This document shows positions 52,543 through 61,240 of a stretch of 64,000 nucleotides of DNA, piece by piece. The first letter of the stretch is position 1, and each line of letters starts with the position of its first letter. This DNA is from an uncultured Tenacibaculum sp. (GTDB taxonomy: Bacteria > Bacteroidota > Bacteroidia > Flavobacteriales > Flavobacteriaceae): the NCBI RefSeq assembly GCF_947495995.1, contig NZ_CANMAX010000002.1, positions 1-64,000 on the forward strand. Direction: 5' to 3'. The notes under the pieces are model-generated. The model was given only the letters and a program-made list of their open reading frames with translations, searched no databases and had not been told where the DNA came from. Position numbers and translations under genes: made by a program.

Positions 52543-54870
52543 TTGAATAATTATTTAGAACAACTTAACGAACCTCAAAGGGCTGCAGTTTTGCAGAAAG
52601 ATGGACCAATGATTATTATTGCTGGAGCAGGTTCAGGAAAAACAAGAGTGTTAACCTACAGGATTGCTTATTTAATGCAGCAAGGAGTAGATCCTTTTAA
52701 TATTTTATCATTAACCTTTACAAACAAGGCAGCTCGTGAAATGAAAGAGAGGATTGGTAAGGTTGTAGGTAACAGTCAAGCCAAGAGTTTATGGATGGGA
52801 ACATTTCACTCTGTTTTTGCAAGAATTTTAAGAGCAGAAGCAGATAAGTTAGGATATCCATCAAACTTTACAATTTATGATGCACAAGATGCTGTTCGCT
52901 TAATTACGACGATTATTAAGGAAATGAATCTTGATAAAGATCGTTACAAACCAAAACAGATCTTAAGTAGAATATCTTCATTTAAAAATAGTTTAATAAC
53001 TGTTAGAGCCTACTTTAATAATTCTGATTTGCAAGAAGCAGATTTAATGGCAAGCAGACCAAAAGTTGGAGATATTTATAAAGAATATGTAGATCGTTGC
53101 TTTAAATCTGGAGCAATGGATTTCGATGATTTATTATTAAGAACGAACGAATTATTAGCGCGTTTCCCAGATGTTTTAGCTAGATATCAAGATCGTTTTA
53201 GATATATACTGGTAGATGAGTACCAAGATACCAACCATTCTCAGTATTTAATTGTTCGTGCTTTAGCTGATCGTTTTCAGAATATTTGTGTGGTAGGAGA
53301 CGATTCTCAGAGTATTTATGCTTTCCGTGGTGCAAATATTCAGAATATCTTAAATTTCCAGAAAGATTATCCAGATGTAAAAACATTCAAGTTAGAACAG
53401 AATTATCGTTCAACAAGTAATATTGTTAATGCTGCAAATTCTGTAATCGCTAAAAATAAAACACGTTTAGATAAAGAAGTTTGGACAGCCAACGAGTCTG
53501 GTGGATATATAAAAGTAATGCGTACCATTTCTGATGGAGAAGAAGGAAGGTTTGTAGCGCAATCGATTTTCGATAATAAAATGAATAACCAGTTAACAAA
53601 TAACGAGTTTGCCATTTTATATAGAACAAACGCACAGTCGAGAGCTATGGAAGACGCGTTACGTAAAAAAGATATTAAATATAAAATTTACGGTGGAATT
53701 TCATTCTATCAGAGAAAAGAGATTAAAGATTTACTATCATATTTACGTTTGTTAATTAATCCTAACGATGAAGAAGCGTTAAAACGTGTGATCAATTATC
53801 CTGCTAGAGGAATTGGTCAAACAACTGTAGATAAGCTTGCAATCGCTGCAAATCATTATAAAAAATCAATTTTCGAGGTTATTTTAAATATGTCTTCTGT
53901 AGATTTAAAAATAAATGCAGGAACAAAAACTAAGCTTGAAAATTTTGCAAATATGATTCAGCGTTTTCAAATTGAATCGCAAACTAAAAATGCTTTTGAA
54001 GTGGCAGATTTAGTGGTAAAGAAAACGCAGTTAGTAAAAGATTTACAAAAAGACGGAACACCAGAAGGGATTAGTAAAGTAGAAAACGTTCAAGAATTAT
54101 TAAACGGTATTAAAGATTTTATTACAGATAAAATCGAAGCAGGCGAAGATGCTTCATTACCAATTTTCTTAGAAGATGTTGCCTTAGCTACCGATTTTGA
54201 TAGTGATAAAAAAGATGAAACTCCTCGTGTATCGTTAATGACAATTCACTTGGCTAAAGGATTAGAGTTTCCATACGTTTATATTGTTGGTATGGAAGAA
54301 AACTTATTTCCTTCAGCAATGAGTATGAACACTCGATCTGAATTAGAAGAAGAAAGACGATTATTCTATGTAGCTTTAACAAGAGCAGAAAAACAGGCGT
54401 ATTTAACATATGCTCAGACAAGATATCGTTGGGGAAAACTGACAGATGGAGAACCAAGTCGCTTCTTAGAAGAGATAGATGATAAATTCTTAGAATATAT
54501 TACACCAAAGCTTCCAGAACCAAGAGCAAATAGATTTATTGACGCTGATTTATTTGGAGATGCTCCAAAGAAAATACGTTTTCAAAAACCTATTCAGAAA
54601 AAGCGAAAAGAGTTCATGGATAAGAAATCAGGGGACTTAGCTCCTAAGAAAGGAAAAATGAAAAAAGTTTCTGAAGTTTCTAGTACAAAAGCGAATCTAT
54701 TTGATGGAGATATTACTGTGGGTAATATTGTTGAACATAATAGATTTGGAAAAGGTGAAGTTGTTGGTTTAGAAGGAAAAGGACCGAATAAAAAAGCAGA
54801 AATTCAATTTGCTACTGCTGGAAAGAAAAAATTATTATTACAATATGCAAAGCTAAAAGTAATAGGGTAA
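52543..54870 (+). CDS. UvrD/PcrA-type DNA helicase, TTG start
   Basis: A 775-residue superfamily 1A 3'-5' helicase for repair and replication-fork clearance. The frame opens at TTG 52543, immediately before NNYLEQLNEPQRAAVLQ, where the family begins. The only other candidate in frame before the stop at 52513 is ATT, so a non-ATG start is required. Motifs: IIAGAGSGKT (Walker A), TFTNKAAREM, TFHSVFARIL, LVDEYQDTNHSQ (Walker B), GDDSQSIYAFRGA (III), QNYRST (IV), MTIHLAKGLEF (V), VALTRAEK (VI). The C-terminal domain (about 725-775) is Tudor-like as in PcrA. Confidence 0.95.
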   Translation: MNNYLEQLNEPQRAAVLQKDGPMIIIAGAGSGKTRVLTYRIAYLMQQGVDPFNILSLTFTNKAAREMKERIGKVVGNSQAKSLWMGTFHSVFARILRAEADKLGYPSNFTIYDAQDAVRLITTIIKEMNLDKDRYKPKQILSRISSFKNSLITVRAYFNNSDLQEADLMASRPKVGDIYKEYVDRCFKSGAMDFDDLLLRTNELLARFPDVLARYQDRFRYILVDEYQDTNHSQYLIVRALADRFQNICVVGDDSQSIYAFRGANIQNILNFQKDYPDVKTFKLEQNYRSTSNIVNAANSVIAKNKTRLDKEVWTANESGGYIKVMRTISDGEEGRFVAQSIFDNKMNNQLTNNEFAILYRTNAQSRAMEDALRKKDIKYKIYGGISFYQRKEIKDLLSYLRLLINPNDEEALKRVINYPARGIGQTTVDKLAIAANHYKKSIFEVILNMSSVDLKINAGTKTKLENFANMIQRFQIESQTKNAFEVADLVVKKTQLVKDLQKDGTPEGISKVENVQELLNGIKDFITDKIEAGEDASLPIFLEDVALATDFDSDKKDETPRVSLMTIHLAKGLEFPYVYIVGMEENLFPSAMSMNTRSELEEERRLFYVALTRAEKQAYLTYAQTRYRWGKLTDGEPSRFLEEIDDKFLEYITPKLPEPRANRFIDADLFGDAPKKIRFQKPIQKKRKEFMDKKSGDLAPKKGKMKKVSEVSSTKANLFDGDITVGNIVEHNRFGKGEVVGLEGKGPNKKAEIQFATAGKKKLLLQYAKLKVIG

Positions 54871-54997
54871 ATAATGAATCGTTAATCTACAATAATCAAA
54901 TGTTGATCGTATTTGCACATCACATATTGATTACTGTTTTAACATAGTTATTAAATCATAATTAATCCTTACTTTGCACTAAATATTTAAACAAGAA

Positions 54998-55630
54998 ATG
55001 ACGTTTGATCTAGAATATAACTCAGGAAGAACTAAGCTAATTATACCAGAATATGGTCGACATATTCAAAAACTGGTAGATCATTGTATTAGTCTTCCAA
55101 CTAAAGAAGAGAGAAATACAATGGCGAAAGCTATTATAGATGTAATGGGGAATTTACAACCTCATTTACGTGATGTTCCTGATTTTAAACATAAACTATG
55201 GGATCAATTACACATCATGGCAGATTTTAAGCTTGATGTTGATTCTCCATATGAAAAGCCTTCTCAAGAAGAATTACAAGGGAAGCCTCAGTCAATGCCT
55301 TATCCGAAGTCAGCTTCAAAATATAGATTTTACGGAACTAACATCCAAACTATGATCGATGTTGCGTTAACTTGGGATGATGGTGAGATGAAAGAAGCAT
55401 TAGTATATACGATTGCTAATCATATGAAAAAATGTTACCTAAACTGGAATAAAGATAATGTTGATGATGAGGTGATCTTTGATCATTTATATGAACTTTC
55501 AGATGGTAAAATCGATTATAGAGGTAAAGAAGATGAGTTAGCAGAAGTAAAAATATTATTGAAACAACGTAGTTCTCAAGGGAAAAAGAAATCAACTCAC
55601 AATAAAAATTCTAAAAACAGAAAAAAATAA
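54998..55630 (+). CDS. DUF4290 family protein
   Basis: A 210-residue soluble protein: LEYNSGRTKLIIPEYGRHIQ at the start, then RDVPDFKHKLWDQLHIM, YPKSASKYRFYGTNIQTMID and a highly basic tail (KKKSTHNKNSKNRKK). These are DUF4290 features. In Bacteroidota this gene commonly stands directly before murA, as here, where murA begins at the next base. Its role is unknown but coupling to peptidoglycan synthesis is implied. The tail suggests nucleic-acid or membrane contact. Confidence 0.88.
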   Translation: MTFDLEYNSGRTKLIIPEYGRHIQKLVDHCISLPTKEERNTMAKAIIDVMGNLQPHLRDVPDFKHKLWDQLHIMADFKLDVDSPYEKPSQEELQGKPQSMPYPKSASKYRFYGTNIQTMIDVALTWDDGEMKEALVYTIANHMKKCYLNWNKDNVDDEVIFDHLYELSDGKIDYRGKEDELAEVKILLKQRSSQGKKKSTHNKNSKNRKK

Positions 55631-56941
55631 ATGGCATCTTTTAAAATAGAAGGAGGACATCAATTAAAAGGTACGATTACACCTCAAGGAGCAAAAAATG
55701 AAGCTTTACAAGTAATCTGTGCAGTTTTATTAACTGCTGAAAAAGTAGTAATCAATAATATTCCAGATATCATCGATGTAAATAAATTAATATTTATTCT
55801 TGGTGAATTAGGAGTTAAAATAGAAAAGTTATCATCTAACTCATATAGTTTTCAGTCAGATGAAATTAATTTAGAATATCTAGAAAGCGCAGAATTTAAA
55901 AGAGACGGAAGCTCATTAAGAGGTTCTATTATGATTGTAGGTCCTTTATTAGCTCGCTTCGGAAAAGGATATATTCCACGCCCAGGAGGAGATAAAATCG
56001 GAAGACGTCGTTTAGATACTCACTTCGAAGGTTTTATTAATCTTGGAGCAAAATTCCGTTATAACAGAGAAGAATATTTCTATGGTGTAGAAACAGATAC
56101 TGGATTAGTTGGTACTGATATGCTTTTAGATGAAGCTTCTGTAACAGGAACTGCAAATATCGTTATGGCTGCAGTTTTAGCTAAAGGAACGACTACGATT
56201 TACAATGCTGCTTGTGAACCATATTTACAACAACTTTGTAAGATGTTGAATAGTATGGGAGCTAAAATTACAGGTGTTGGCTCTAATCTTTTAACTATTG
56301 AAGGAGTTGAAGAATTAGGAGGATGTGAACATCGCATTTTACCTGATATGATTGAGATTGGAAGTTGGGTTGGAATGGCTGCTATGACAAAATCTGAACT
56401 TACAATTAAAGATGTAAGTTGGAAAGATTTAGGTCAAATTCCTAATGTCTTCAGAAAGTTAGGAATCAAGTTAGAAAGAAGAGACGACGATATTTATATT
56501 CCTGCCCAAGAAAGTTACGAAATACAAAATTACATAGATGGTTCTGTATTAACTGTTGCAGATGCACCTTGGCCAGGTTTTACTCCAGATTTATTAAGTA
56601 TAGTTTTAGTTGTAGCTACTCAAGCCAAAGGAACTGTATTAATACATCAAAAAATGTTTGAAAGCAGATTATTCTTTGTGGATAAGCTAATTGATATGGG
56701 AGCAAAGGTAATTTTATGTGATCCACATAGAGCAACAGTTATTGGTCATGATCGCCAATCACAATTAAAAGCTACGAAAATGACTTCTCCAGATATTAGA
56801 GCTGGAATCTCATTATTAATAGCTGCTCTTTCTGCTAAAGGAACTAGTATTATTCATAATATTGAGCAAATTGATAGAGGTTACGAGCGTATTGTAGAAC
56901 GTTTACAATCTATCGGAGCTAAAATTGAAAGAATTGAATAA
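55631..56941 (+). CDS. murA: UDP-N-acetylglucosamine 1-carboxyvinyltransferase
   Basis: A 436-residue enzyme for the first committed step of peptidoglycan synthesis (enolpyruvyl transfer to UDP-GlcNAc). Motifs: PQGAKNEALQ (Lys/Asn site), KRDGSSLRGSIMIVGPLLARF, and IPRPGGDKIGRRRLDTH. At the position where most MurA have the fosfomycin-reactive Cys (PGGCxIG) this one has Asp121. Asp there keeps activity and blocks fosfomycin alkylation in other bacteria. Also YLQQLCKML, DMIEIGSW and PWPGFTPDLLS. Starts at the base after the DUF4290 stop codon. Confidence 0.96.
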   Translation: MASFKIEGGHQLKGTITPQGAKNEALQVICAVLLTAEKVVINNIPDIIDVNKLIFILGELGVKIEKLSSNSYSFQSDEINLEYLESAEFKRDGSSLRGSIMIVGPLLARFGKGYIPRPGGDKIGRRRLDTHFEGFINLGAKFRYNREEYFYGVETDTGLVGTDMLLDEASVTGTANIVMAAVLAKGTTTIYNAACEPYLQQLCKMLNSMGAKITGVGSNLLTIEGVEELGGCEHRILPDMIEIGSWVGMAAMTKSELTIKDVSWKDLGQIPNVFRKLGIKLERRDDDIYIPAQESYEIQNYIDGSVLTVADAPWPGFTPDLLSIVLVVATQAKGTVLIHQKMFESRLFFVDKLIDMGAKVILCDPHRATVIGHDRQSQLKATKMTSPDIRAGISLLIAALSAKGTSIIHNIEQIDRGYERIVERLQSIGAKIERIE

Positions 56942-56970
56942 AATCAACTTTTAGTTTATTAAAATATATC

Positions 56971-56999
56971 AAGCAGTTACTAAGTAACTGCTTTTTTTA
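56971..56999 (+). terminator. murA terminator
   Basis: AGCAGTTAC and GTAACTGCT with loop TAA, followed by T6. Confidence 0.85.
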
Positions 57000-57004
57000 G
57001 GCAT

Positions 57005-57033
57005 AAAAAAAGACATCTTATTAAAGATGTCTT
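57005..57033 (-). terminator. Terminator of the first GG-leader peptide gene
   Basis: On the minus strand AAAGACATCTT and AAGATGTCTTT enclose a short loop and are followed by TTTTTTT. It lies 25 bases after the peptide stop codon. Confidence 0.8.
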
Positions 57034-57055
57034 TCTCGTAAAATGAAAGAATATT

Positions 57056-57259
57056 TTACATTGTTTCTTCACAAGTATAAACGGCTGGACAAGCAATATA
57101 CTTCTGGCAATATAAAGGACCAGTAACTCTAGCTGCACAATCGCATCCACATTTACTTAAGTCTACATCTTTACCGAAAGAGATTCCACCGTTAACTTCT
57201 TTTTGTTGTGCTTTACTTAAAGTACTAGCACCTTGAATACTTAAAAAACTTTTTTTCAT
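57056..57259 (-). CDS. Double-glycine-leader six-cysteine peptide 1
   Basis: A 67-residue precursor-like peptide. The leader MKKSFLSIQGASTLSKAQQK ends EVNGG at residue 25, a double-glycine cleavage motif as in bacteriocin and other Bacteroidota secreted-peptide leaders (with the LSKxxQKxxxGG pattern). The 42-residue core has six Cys in CxCxC-x9-C-x5-C-x5-C: KCGCDCAARVTGP, then YC, then IACPAVYTC. A paralogue with the same Cys spacing lies 310 bases upstream on the same strand. No peptidase-transporter or modification enzyme is adjacent. Possible toxin, signal or RiPP; activity unknown. Confidence 0.8.
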   Translation of the reverse strand: MKKSFLSIQGASTLSKAQQKEVNGGISFGKDVDLSKCGCDCAARVTGPLYCQKYIACPAVYTCEETM

Positions 57260-57568
57260 TATTCCTGAGGACTTTTAAAAAATTAATAATTTGATTAAAT
57301 GTGTGCTAAAATTATTTAAATTTTATATCTAAATGAAATAATATTTGTTAAAATTGTAATTTAATTTATTGTTTTTAATAATAAATTAAAACTATTTGGT
57401 TTTAATGAAATGTTTTTAAAATTGTTTATGATAATTATTGAAATATTGAGAATAATTGTAAATGAAGTATATGGAACTTGAAATAAGTTCAAATGTTTTG
57501 AATAGTTGCAAATTGATAATAGTCTTTAAAAGCTATTATCAATTTGTTTATTGTAAATAAAATAAAGT
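57260..57568. other. AT-rich spacer between the peptide genes
   Basis: About 310 very AT-rich bases without an ORF. A hairpin with AAATTGATAATAG (57510-57522) and CTATTATCAATTT (57533-57545) can end the second peptide gene. The size suggests that each peptide has its own promoter, but I cannot point to a -7 box. Confidence 0.5.
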
Positions 57569-57760
57569 TTAACTCGATTCATTACAAGTATATACTTGTG
57601 GGCAAGCAATTACTTGTTCGCAGAATTTCGGACCAGTAACACCACCAGCACAATCACATCCGCAATATTTAGAATCAATAAGAAGAATTCCTCCTGTTAA
57701 TGTTTTTTGATCTTTTTTGGTAAGCACAGAGACACCATTGACATTCAATAAGTTTTTCAT
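57569..57760 (-). CDS. Double-glycine-leader six-cysteine peptide 2
   Basis: A 63-residue paralogue of peptide 1. The leader MKNLLNVNGVSVLTKKDQKT ends LTGG (residue 24), then a 39-residue core with identical Cys spacing: YCGCDCAGGVTGP, then FC, then IACPQVYTC. Conserved positions are CGCDCA, VTGP, IACP and VYTC; the residues before the first Cys differ freely. That pattern indicates selection on a folded or modified core. Probably exported by a C39-peptidase ABC transporter encoded elsewhere. Confidence 0.8.
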   Translation of the reverse strand: MKNLLNVNGVSVLTKKDQKTLTGGILLIDSKYCGCDCAGGVTGPKFCEQVIACPQVYTCNESS

Positions 57761-57903
57761 AGTAAAGGTTAAAAGGTTAATTATGTTCCTAATTTAGATA
57801 AAATAAAAATGAAGTAGAATATATTTTATGTTAAAAAGTAAGGATTTAACTTTTTACCGACCTAAAGAATTAAATCAAATAAAACAATACAATCTAACTC
57901 ATT

Positions 57904-58662
57904 ATGAAAAAAGCTATTTTAAGTTTATTACTTGTTGCATCGTTTTCTACAGTTTTGGCACAAAATACTGCTGAACAATTTACATCTAGTATAGAAAAGG
58001 CACATCAAAAGGAAAGTTTCTCTGCCAAGAAATATATCTCTTATACAATAGATATAAAATTTGGTGGAAAAGATTATATGAAAGGATTAATCACGCAAGA
58101 AACAGGTGGCGGAAAAATTAAAATTGAAAAACCAGATGGAACCACTATTATTTTTGATGGTACTAATGTTTATGGAAAAGGAGTTCCAGCGAAAGCAAAA
58201 GGTGGTGCAAGGTTTGATATTTTTACATGGTCTTACTTTTTAGGTTTACCTTATAAATTAAACGATTCAGGAACGATTTGGTCAGATTTTGTTCCAAATA
58301 AATGGGGTAAAGAAAAGCTAAATACAGGTAAATTAGCATTTGAATCTGGAACCGGTGATGCACCAGATGATTGGTATGTAGTTTATAAAACAGATAAAAA
58401 CACTTTAGCTGGAGCTGCTTATATAGTTAGTTTTGGTAAAGGAAAAGAAGCAGCAGAAAAAGAGCCTCATGCAATAAAATATAACAACTATACTACTGTT
58501 CAAGGAATTCCTTTTGCTACAAATTGGACATTTCATATGTGGAGTTTAAAAGATGGATATACCACTCAAATAGGAGAAGTAAATTTGTCTGATATCAAAT
58601 TTTTAGAGGAAGCTAATTTTTCAATTCCAGAGGGATGCGAAATAATCAATGCTCCTAAATAA
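57904..58662 (+). CDS. DUF6503 family exported protein
   Basis: A 252-residue protein with signal peptide MKKAILSLLLVASFSTVLAQ. The mature part is beta-rich like an LolA/LppX-type lipid-binding barrel: SAKKYISYTIDIKFGGKDYM, TTIIFDGTNVYGKG, FDIFTWSYFLGLPYKL, DDWYVVYKTDKNT and IPFATNWTFHMWSLKDGYT. I recognise the DUF6503 pattern; function unknown. Own terminator downstream. Divergent from the peptide genes. Confidence 0.82.
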   Translation: MKKAILSLLLVASFSTVLAQNTAEQFTSSIEKAHQKESFSAKKYISYTIDIKFGGKDYMKGLITQETGGGKIKIEKPDGTTIIFDGTNVYGKGVPAKAKGGARFDIFTWSYFLGLPYKLNDSGTIWSDFVPNKWGKEKLNTGKLAFESGTGDAPDDWYVVYKTDKNTLAGAAYIVSFGKGKEAAEKEPHAIKYNNYTTVQGIPFATNWTFHMWSLKDGYTTQIGEVNLSDIKFLEEANFSIPEGCEIINAPK

Positions 58663-58689
58663 GATTTAATGTATAGTGTATATAAAACA

Positions 58690-58720
58690 AAAAACTACCG
58701 TGAAAACGGTAGTTTTTTTA
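58690..58720. terminator. Bidirectional terminator
   Basis: AAACTACCGT and ACGGTAGTTT with loop GAAA, T-run on the plus strand and A-run before it. It lies between the convergent DUF6503 and His-ladder lipoprotein genes. Confidence 0.85.
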
Positions 58721-58739
58721 TTTTGAAAAACTAAAAAGT

Positions 58740-59258
58740 TTATTTCTTTTCTTCTGTGCTAGCTTCCTCTTCAGTTTCTTTCTTCGCGTCTTCAGTCACC
58801 ATTTTTGCATCTTCAACTTTAACTTGTTCGTGGTCTTTAACCATTTTGTTATGCTCGTCTAACATTTCTTGGTGTTGCTTCTTTAAATCTTCGTGATCTT
58901 TAACCATTTGTTCTAAAGAAATTTCACCAGTTAAATGTTTTTCTTCTAAAGCTTTGTGCTCTGCGATTAATTTTTTATGCTTCTCAACTAAAGAAGTATG
59001 AGAACCTAAAATAGCTGCATGATTTTTTTCATTAACCACATGAAGAGAATCGTTTTCTAAATCTTTGTGTGAAGCAACCATAGCACTATGATCATCATTC
59101 ATAGTTGCATGTTTTTTCTCTATTTCTTCATGAGTTTTCATCATTACTTCATGCTCTGCAACTAAAGCTTTATGCTCTGGACTTTCAGCAGGGTTTTTCT
59201 TACAAGAAATAGCAACTAATGCTAAAGAAACTAAGATTGATTTTGATAATAATTTCAT
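58740..59258 (-). CDS. Histidine-ladder coiled-coil lipoprotein
   Basis: A 172-residue lipoprotein (lipobox LVAISCKK, Cys19) that is one long helix. Histidines recur every seven residues: 29, 36, 43, 50, 57, 64; then, after a two-residue shift, 73, 80, 87, 94, 101, 108, 122, 129, 136, 143. That is sixteen His in one heptad position, within units such as MVKDHEDLKKQHQEMLDEH. An acidic tail follows. In a dimer or trimer the His would line one stripe, suited to metal binding or pH sensing, or Lpp-like spacing. Function unknown. Divergent from grpE. Confidence 0.83.
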   Translation of the reverse strand: MKLLSKSILVSLALVAISCKKNPAESPEHKALVAEHEVMMKTHEEIEKKHATMNDDHSAMVASHKDLENDSLHVVNEKNHAAILGSHTSLVEKHKKLIAEHKALEEKHLTGEISLEQMVKDHEDLKKQHQEMLDEHNKMVKDHEQVKVEDAKMVTEDAKKETEEEASTEEKK

Positions 59259-59331
59259 AATTGGGTGTTTTGGGATTATTTAATTTGCAATATAACGATT
59301 AAAAAGAGAAAATAATATTTCGAATATTAAC

Positions 59332-59352
59332 AAAATGTCATAATGACATTTT
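59332..59352. promoter_or_regulatory. Inverted repeat upstream of grpE
   Basis: AAAATGTCA-TAA-TGACATTTT, a perfect 9-base inverted repeat with a 3-base centre, 10 bases upstream of the sigma-54-like -24 box. Likely binding site for a stress regulator. Confidence 0.65.
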
Positions 59353-59361
59353 TTACAGTGT

Positions 59362-59376
59362 TGGCAGTATTCTTGC
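59362..59376 (+). promoter_or_regulatory. Sigma-54-type promoter of grpE-dnaJ
   Basis: TGGCAG-N5-TTGC matches the -24/-12 consensus (TGGCAC-N5-TTGC) with GG and GC exactly 12 apart. The start site would be near 59388, 28 bases before the grpE ATG. It does not look like the usual TAnnTTTG promoter of this group. Confidence 0.65.
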
Positions 59377-59415
59377 TTGTAGTTAGCAAACTAAAAATTA
59401 AAGAAGCGATTTACA

Positions 59416-60000
59416 ATGAGTAAAGATCAATATACTAAGGAAGATGAATTAAATGATGAAATCAAAGGAGCTGAATTTGATGCAAAGCAGAAAGAATCTG
59501 AGGCTTTATCTGTAGAAAATGATAAGGAAAATGTAAAAGAAGAAGAAAATAAATCTACTTCTGAAGAGCTTTTACAGGCAGAGAAAGATAAGTATTTACG
59601 TTTGTTTGCAGAGTTTGAAAACTATAAAAAACGTACAACCAGAGAAAGAATTGAGCTTTTCAAAACTGCAAGTCAGGAATTAATGACAGTTTTACTGCCA
59701 ATTTTGGATGATTTTGAAAGAGCACTTGCACATATAGAAGAAGATAAAGAAGCAGAAGAGTTAAGAAAAGGTGTATTATTAATTTATCAGAAATTATTAA
59801 AAACACTAGAACAGAAAGGATTATCAGCAATTGAAGTAAATCAAGGAGATGTTTTCGATGCAGATACTCATGAAGCAATTACACAAATACCAGCACCGTC
59901 AGATGATTTAAAAGGAAAAATTATCGATTGTGTTGAAAAAGGATATAAACTAGGAGATAAAATTATTCGTCACCCTAAAGTTGTAGTAGGACAAGCGTAA
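59416..60000 (+). CDS. grpE: Nucleotide exchange factor GrpE
   Basis: A 194-residue co-chaperone that releases ADP from DnaK. A charged N-terminal coiled coil (about 1-60), then the GrpE core: KYLRLFAEFENYKKRTTRER, LMTVLLPILDDFERAL, then VNQGDVFDADTHEAITQIPA, and VEKGYKLGDKIIRHPKVVVG. All typical. It precedes dnaJ by 93 bases and is preceded by the inverted repeat and sigma-54-like promoter. dnaK itself is not in the window. Confidence 0.97.
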   Translation: MSKDQYTKEDELNDEIKGAEFDAKQKESEALSVENDKENVKEEENKSTSEELLQAEKDKYLRLFAEFENYKKRTTRERIELFKTASQELMTVLLPILDDFERALAHIEEDKEAEELRKGVLLIYQKLLKTLEQKGLSAIEVNQGDVFDADTHEAITQIPAPSDDLKGKIIDCVEKGYKLGDKIIRHPKVVVGQA

Positions 60001-60092
60001 GCGATTATCAGTAATATTGAACATTAGTCAAATATTTTAAATATTGATGGTTCAGTAGTAAATGTTAATTGTTTATTGATAATTGAAAAAAC

Positions 60093-61217
60093 ATGGCAAA
60101 GCAAGATTATTACGAAATACTAGGAGTAGCAAAATCTGCTACACAAGCAGAGATAAAGAAAGCATATCGTAAGATGGCTATTAAATACCATCCAGATAAA
60201 AATCCAGATAACAAAGAAGCTGAAGAGAAATTCAAACTTTGTGCAGAAGCTTATGAAATTTTAAGTGATGAGCAAAAGAAAGCTCGTTACGATCAGTTTG
60301 GTCATGCTGCATTTGAAGGTGGAGCCGGTGGTTTCGGCGGAGGCGGAATGAATATGGATGATATCTTTAGTCAGTTCGGAGATATTTTCGGAGGTGCCTT
60401 TGGTGGTGGTTTCGGAGGCTTCGGAGGCGGAGGCCGTGGAAGAGCTAGAGTTAAAGGAGGAAATCTTCGTATTCGTGTAAAACTTACTTTAGAAGAAATA
60501 GCTAACGGAGTAGAGAAGAAGGTAAAAGTTCGTAGAAAAGTACAAGCCGAAGGTGTAACTTATAAAACATGTAGTACATGTAATGGTACCGGGCAAATTA
60601 TGCGTGTTACTAATACGATTTTAGGTAGAATGCAAACTGCAACTACTTGTACTACTTGTCAAGGAGCTGGAGAAATGATTGATAAACGACCAAATGATGC
60701 AGATGCGCAGGGAATGGTTGTTAAAGAAGAAACAGTTACTATTAATATTCCTGAAGGAGTAACAGAAGGAGTACAATTAAAAGTTGGAGGTAAAGGAAAC
60801 GAAGCTCCAGGTAAAAATTCTATTCCAGGTGATTTATTAGTGTTAATTGAAGAAGTAGAGCACGAAACAATTAAAAGAGAAGGAAGTAACTTACATTACG
60901 ATTTATATATTAATTTTTCTGAAGCAGTTTTAGGAACATCTAAAGAAATAGAAACTGTAACTGGTAAGGTTAAAATTAAAGTTGATGCAGGTACTCAATC
61001 TGGAAAAATATTAAGACTTAAAGGTAAAGGATTACCAAGTATAGAAAGATACGGAACAGGAGACTTTTTAATTCATATTAATGTGTGGACGCCACAAGAA
61101 TTAACAAAAGAACAACGTAAGTTCTTTGAGTCTATGTTAGTAGATGATAACTTTTCACCAAATCCTCAAAAAACAGATAAGTCATTTTTTGATAGGGTGA
61201 AAGATATGTTTTCATAA
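60093..61217 (+). CDS. dnaJ: Chaperone DnaJ with reduced zinc centre
   Basis: A 374-residue Hsp40. J domain (1-70) with the KYHPDKNP motif; a long Gly/Phe region (about 75-120); then the Cys-rich region with only two CxxCxGxG motifs, CSTCNGTG and CTTCQGAG, instead of the four of E. coli. One zinc site can thus form. The C-terminal substrate-binding domains are normal ([31 protein letters not shown]). The reduction is a group trait of Bacteroidota as far as I know. Confidence 0.96.
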   Translation: MAKQDYYEILGVAKSATQAEIKKAYRKMAIKYHPDKNPDNKEAEEKFKLCAEAYEILSDEQKKARYDQFGHAAFEGGAGGFGGGGMNMDDIFSQFGDIFGGAFGGGFGGFGGGGRGRARVKGGNLRIRVKLTLEEIANGVEKKVKVRRKVQAEGVTYKTCSTCNGTGQIMRVTNTILGRMQTATTCTTCQGAGEMIDKRPNDADAQGMVVKEETVTINIPEGVTEGVQLKVGGKGNEAPGKNSIPGDLLVLIEEVEHETIKREGSNLHYDLYINFSEAVLGTSKEIETVTGKVKIKVDAGTQSGKILRLKGKGLPSIERYGTGDFLIHINVWTPQELTKEQRKFFESMLVDDNFSPNPQKTDKSFFDRVKDMFS

Positions 61218-61240
61218 AAAGAATAATTTTTTTTACTTTT

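Noticed and set aside
57260-57568. Third small peptide gene between the two GG-leader genes
   Set aside because: I find no frame with a GG leader or Cys cluster in this AT-rich spacer.
59332-59352. CIRCE element for HrcA
   Set aside because: The inverted repeat is AAAATGTCA-N3-TGACATTTT, not the TTAGCACTC-N9-GAGTGCTAA of CIRCE.
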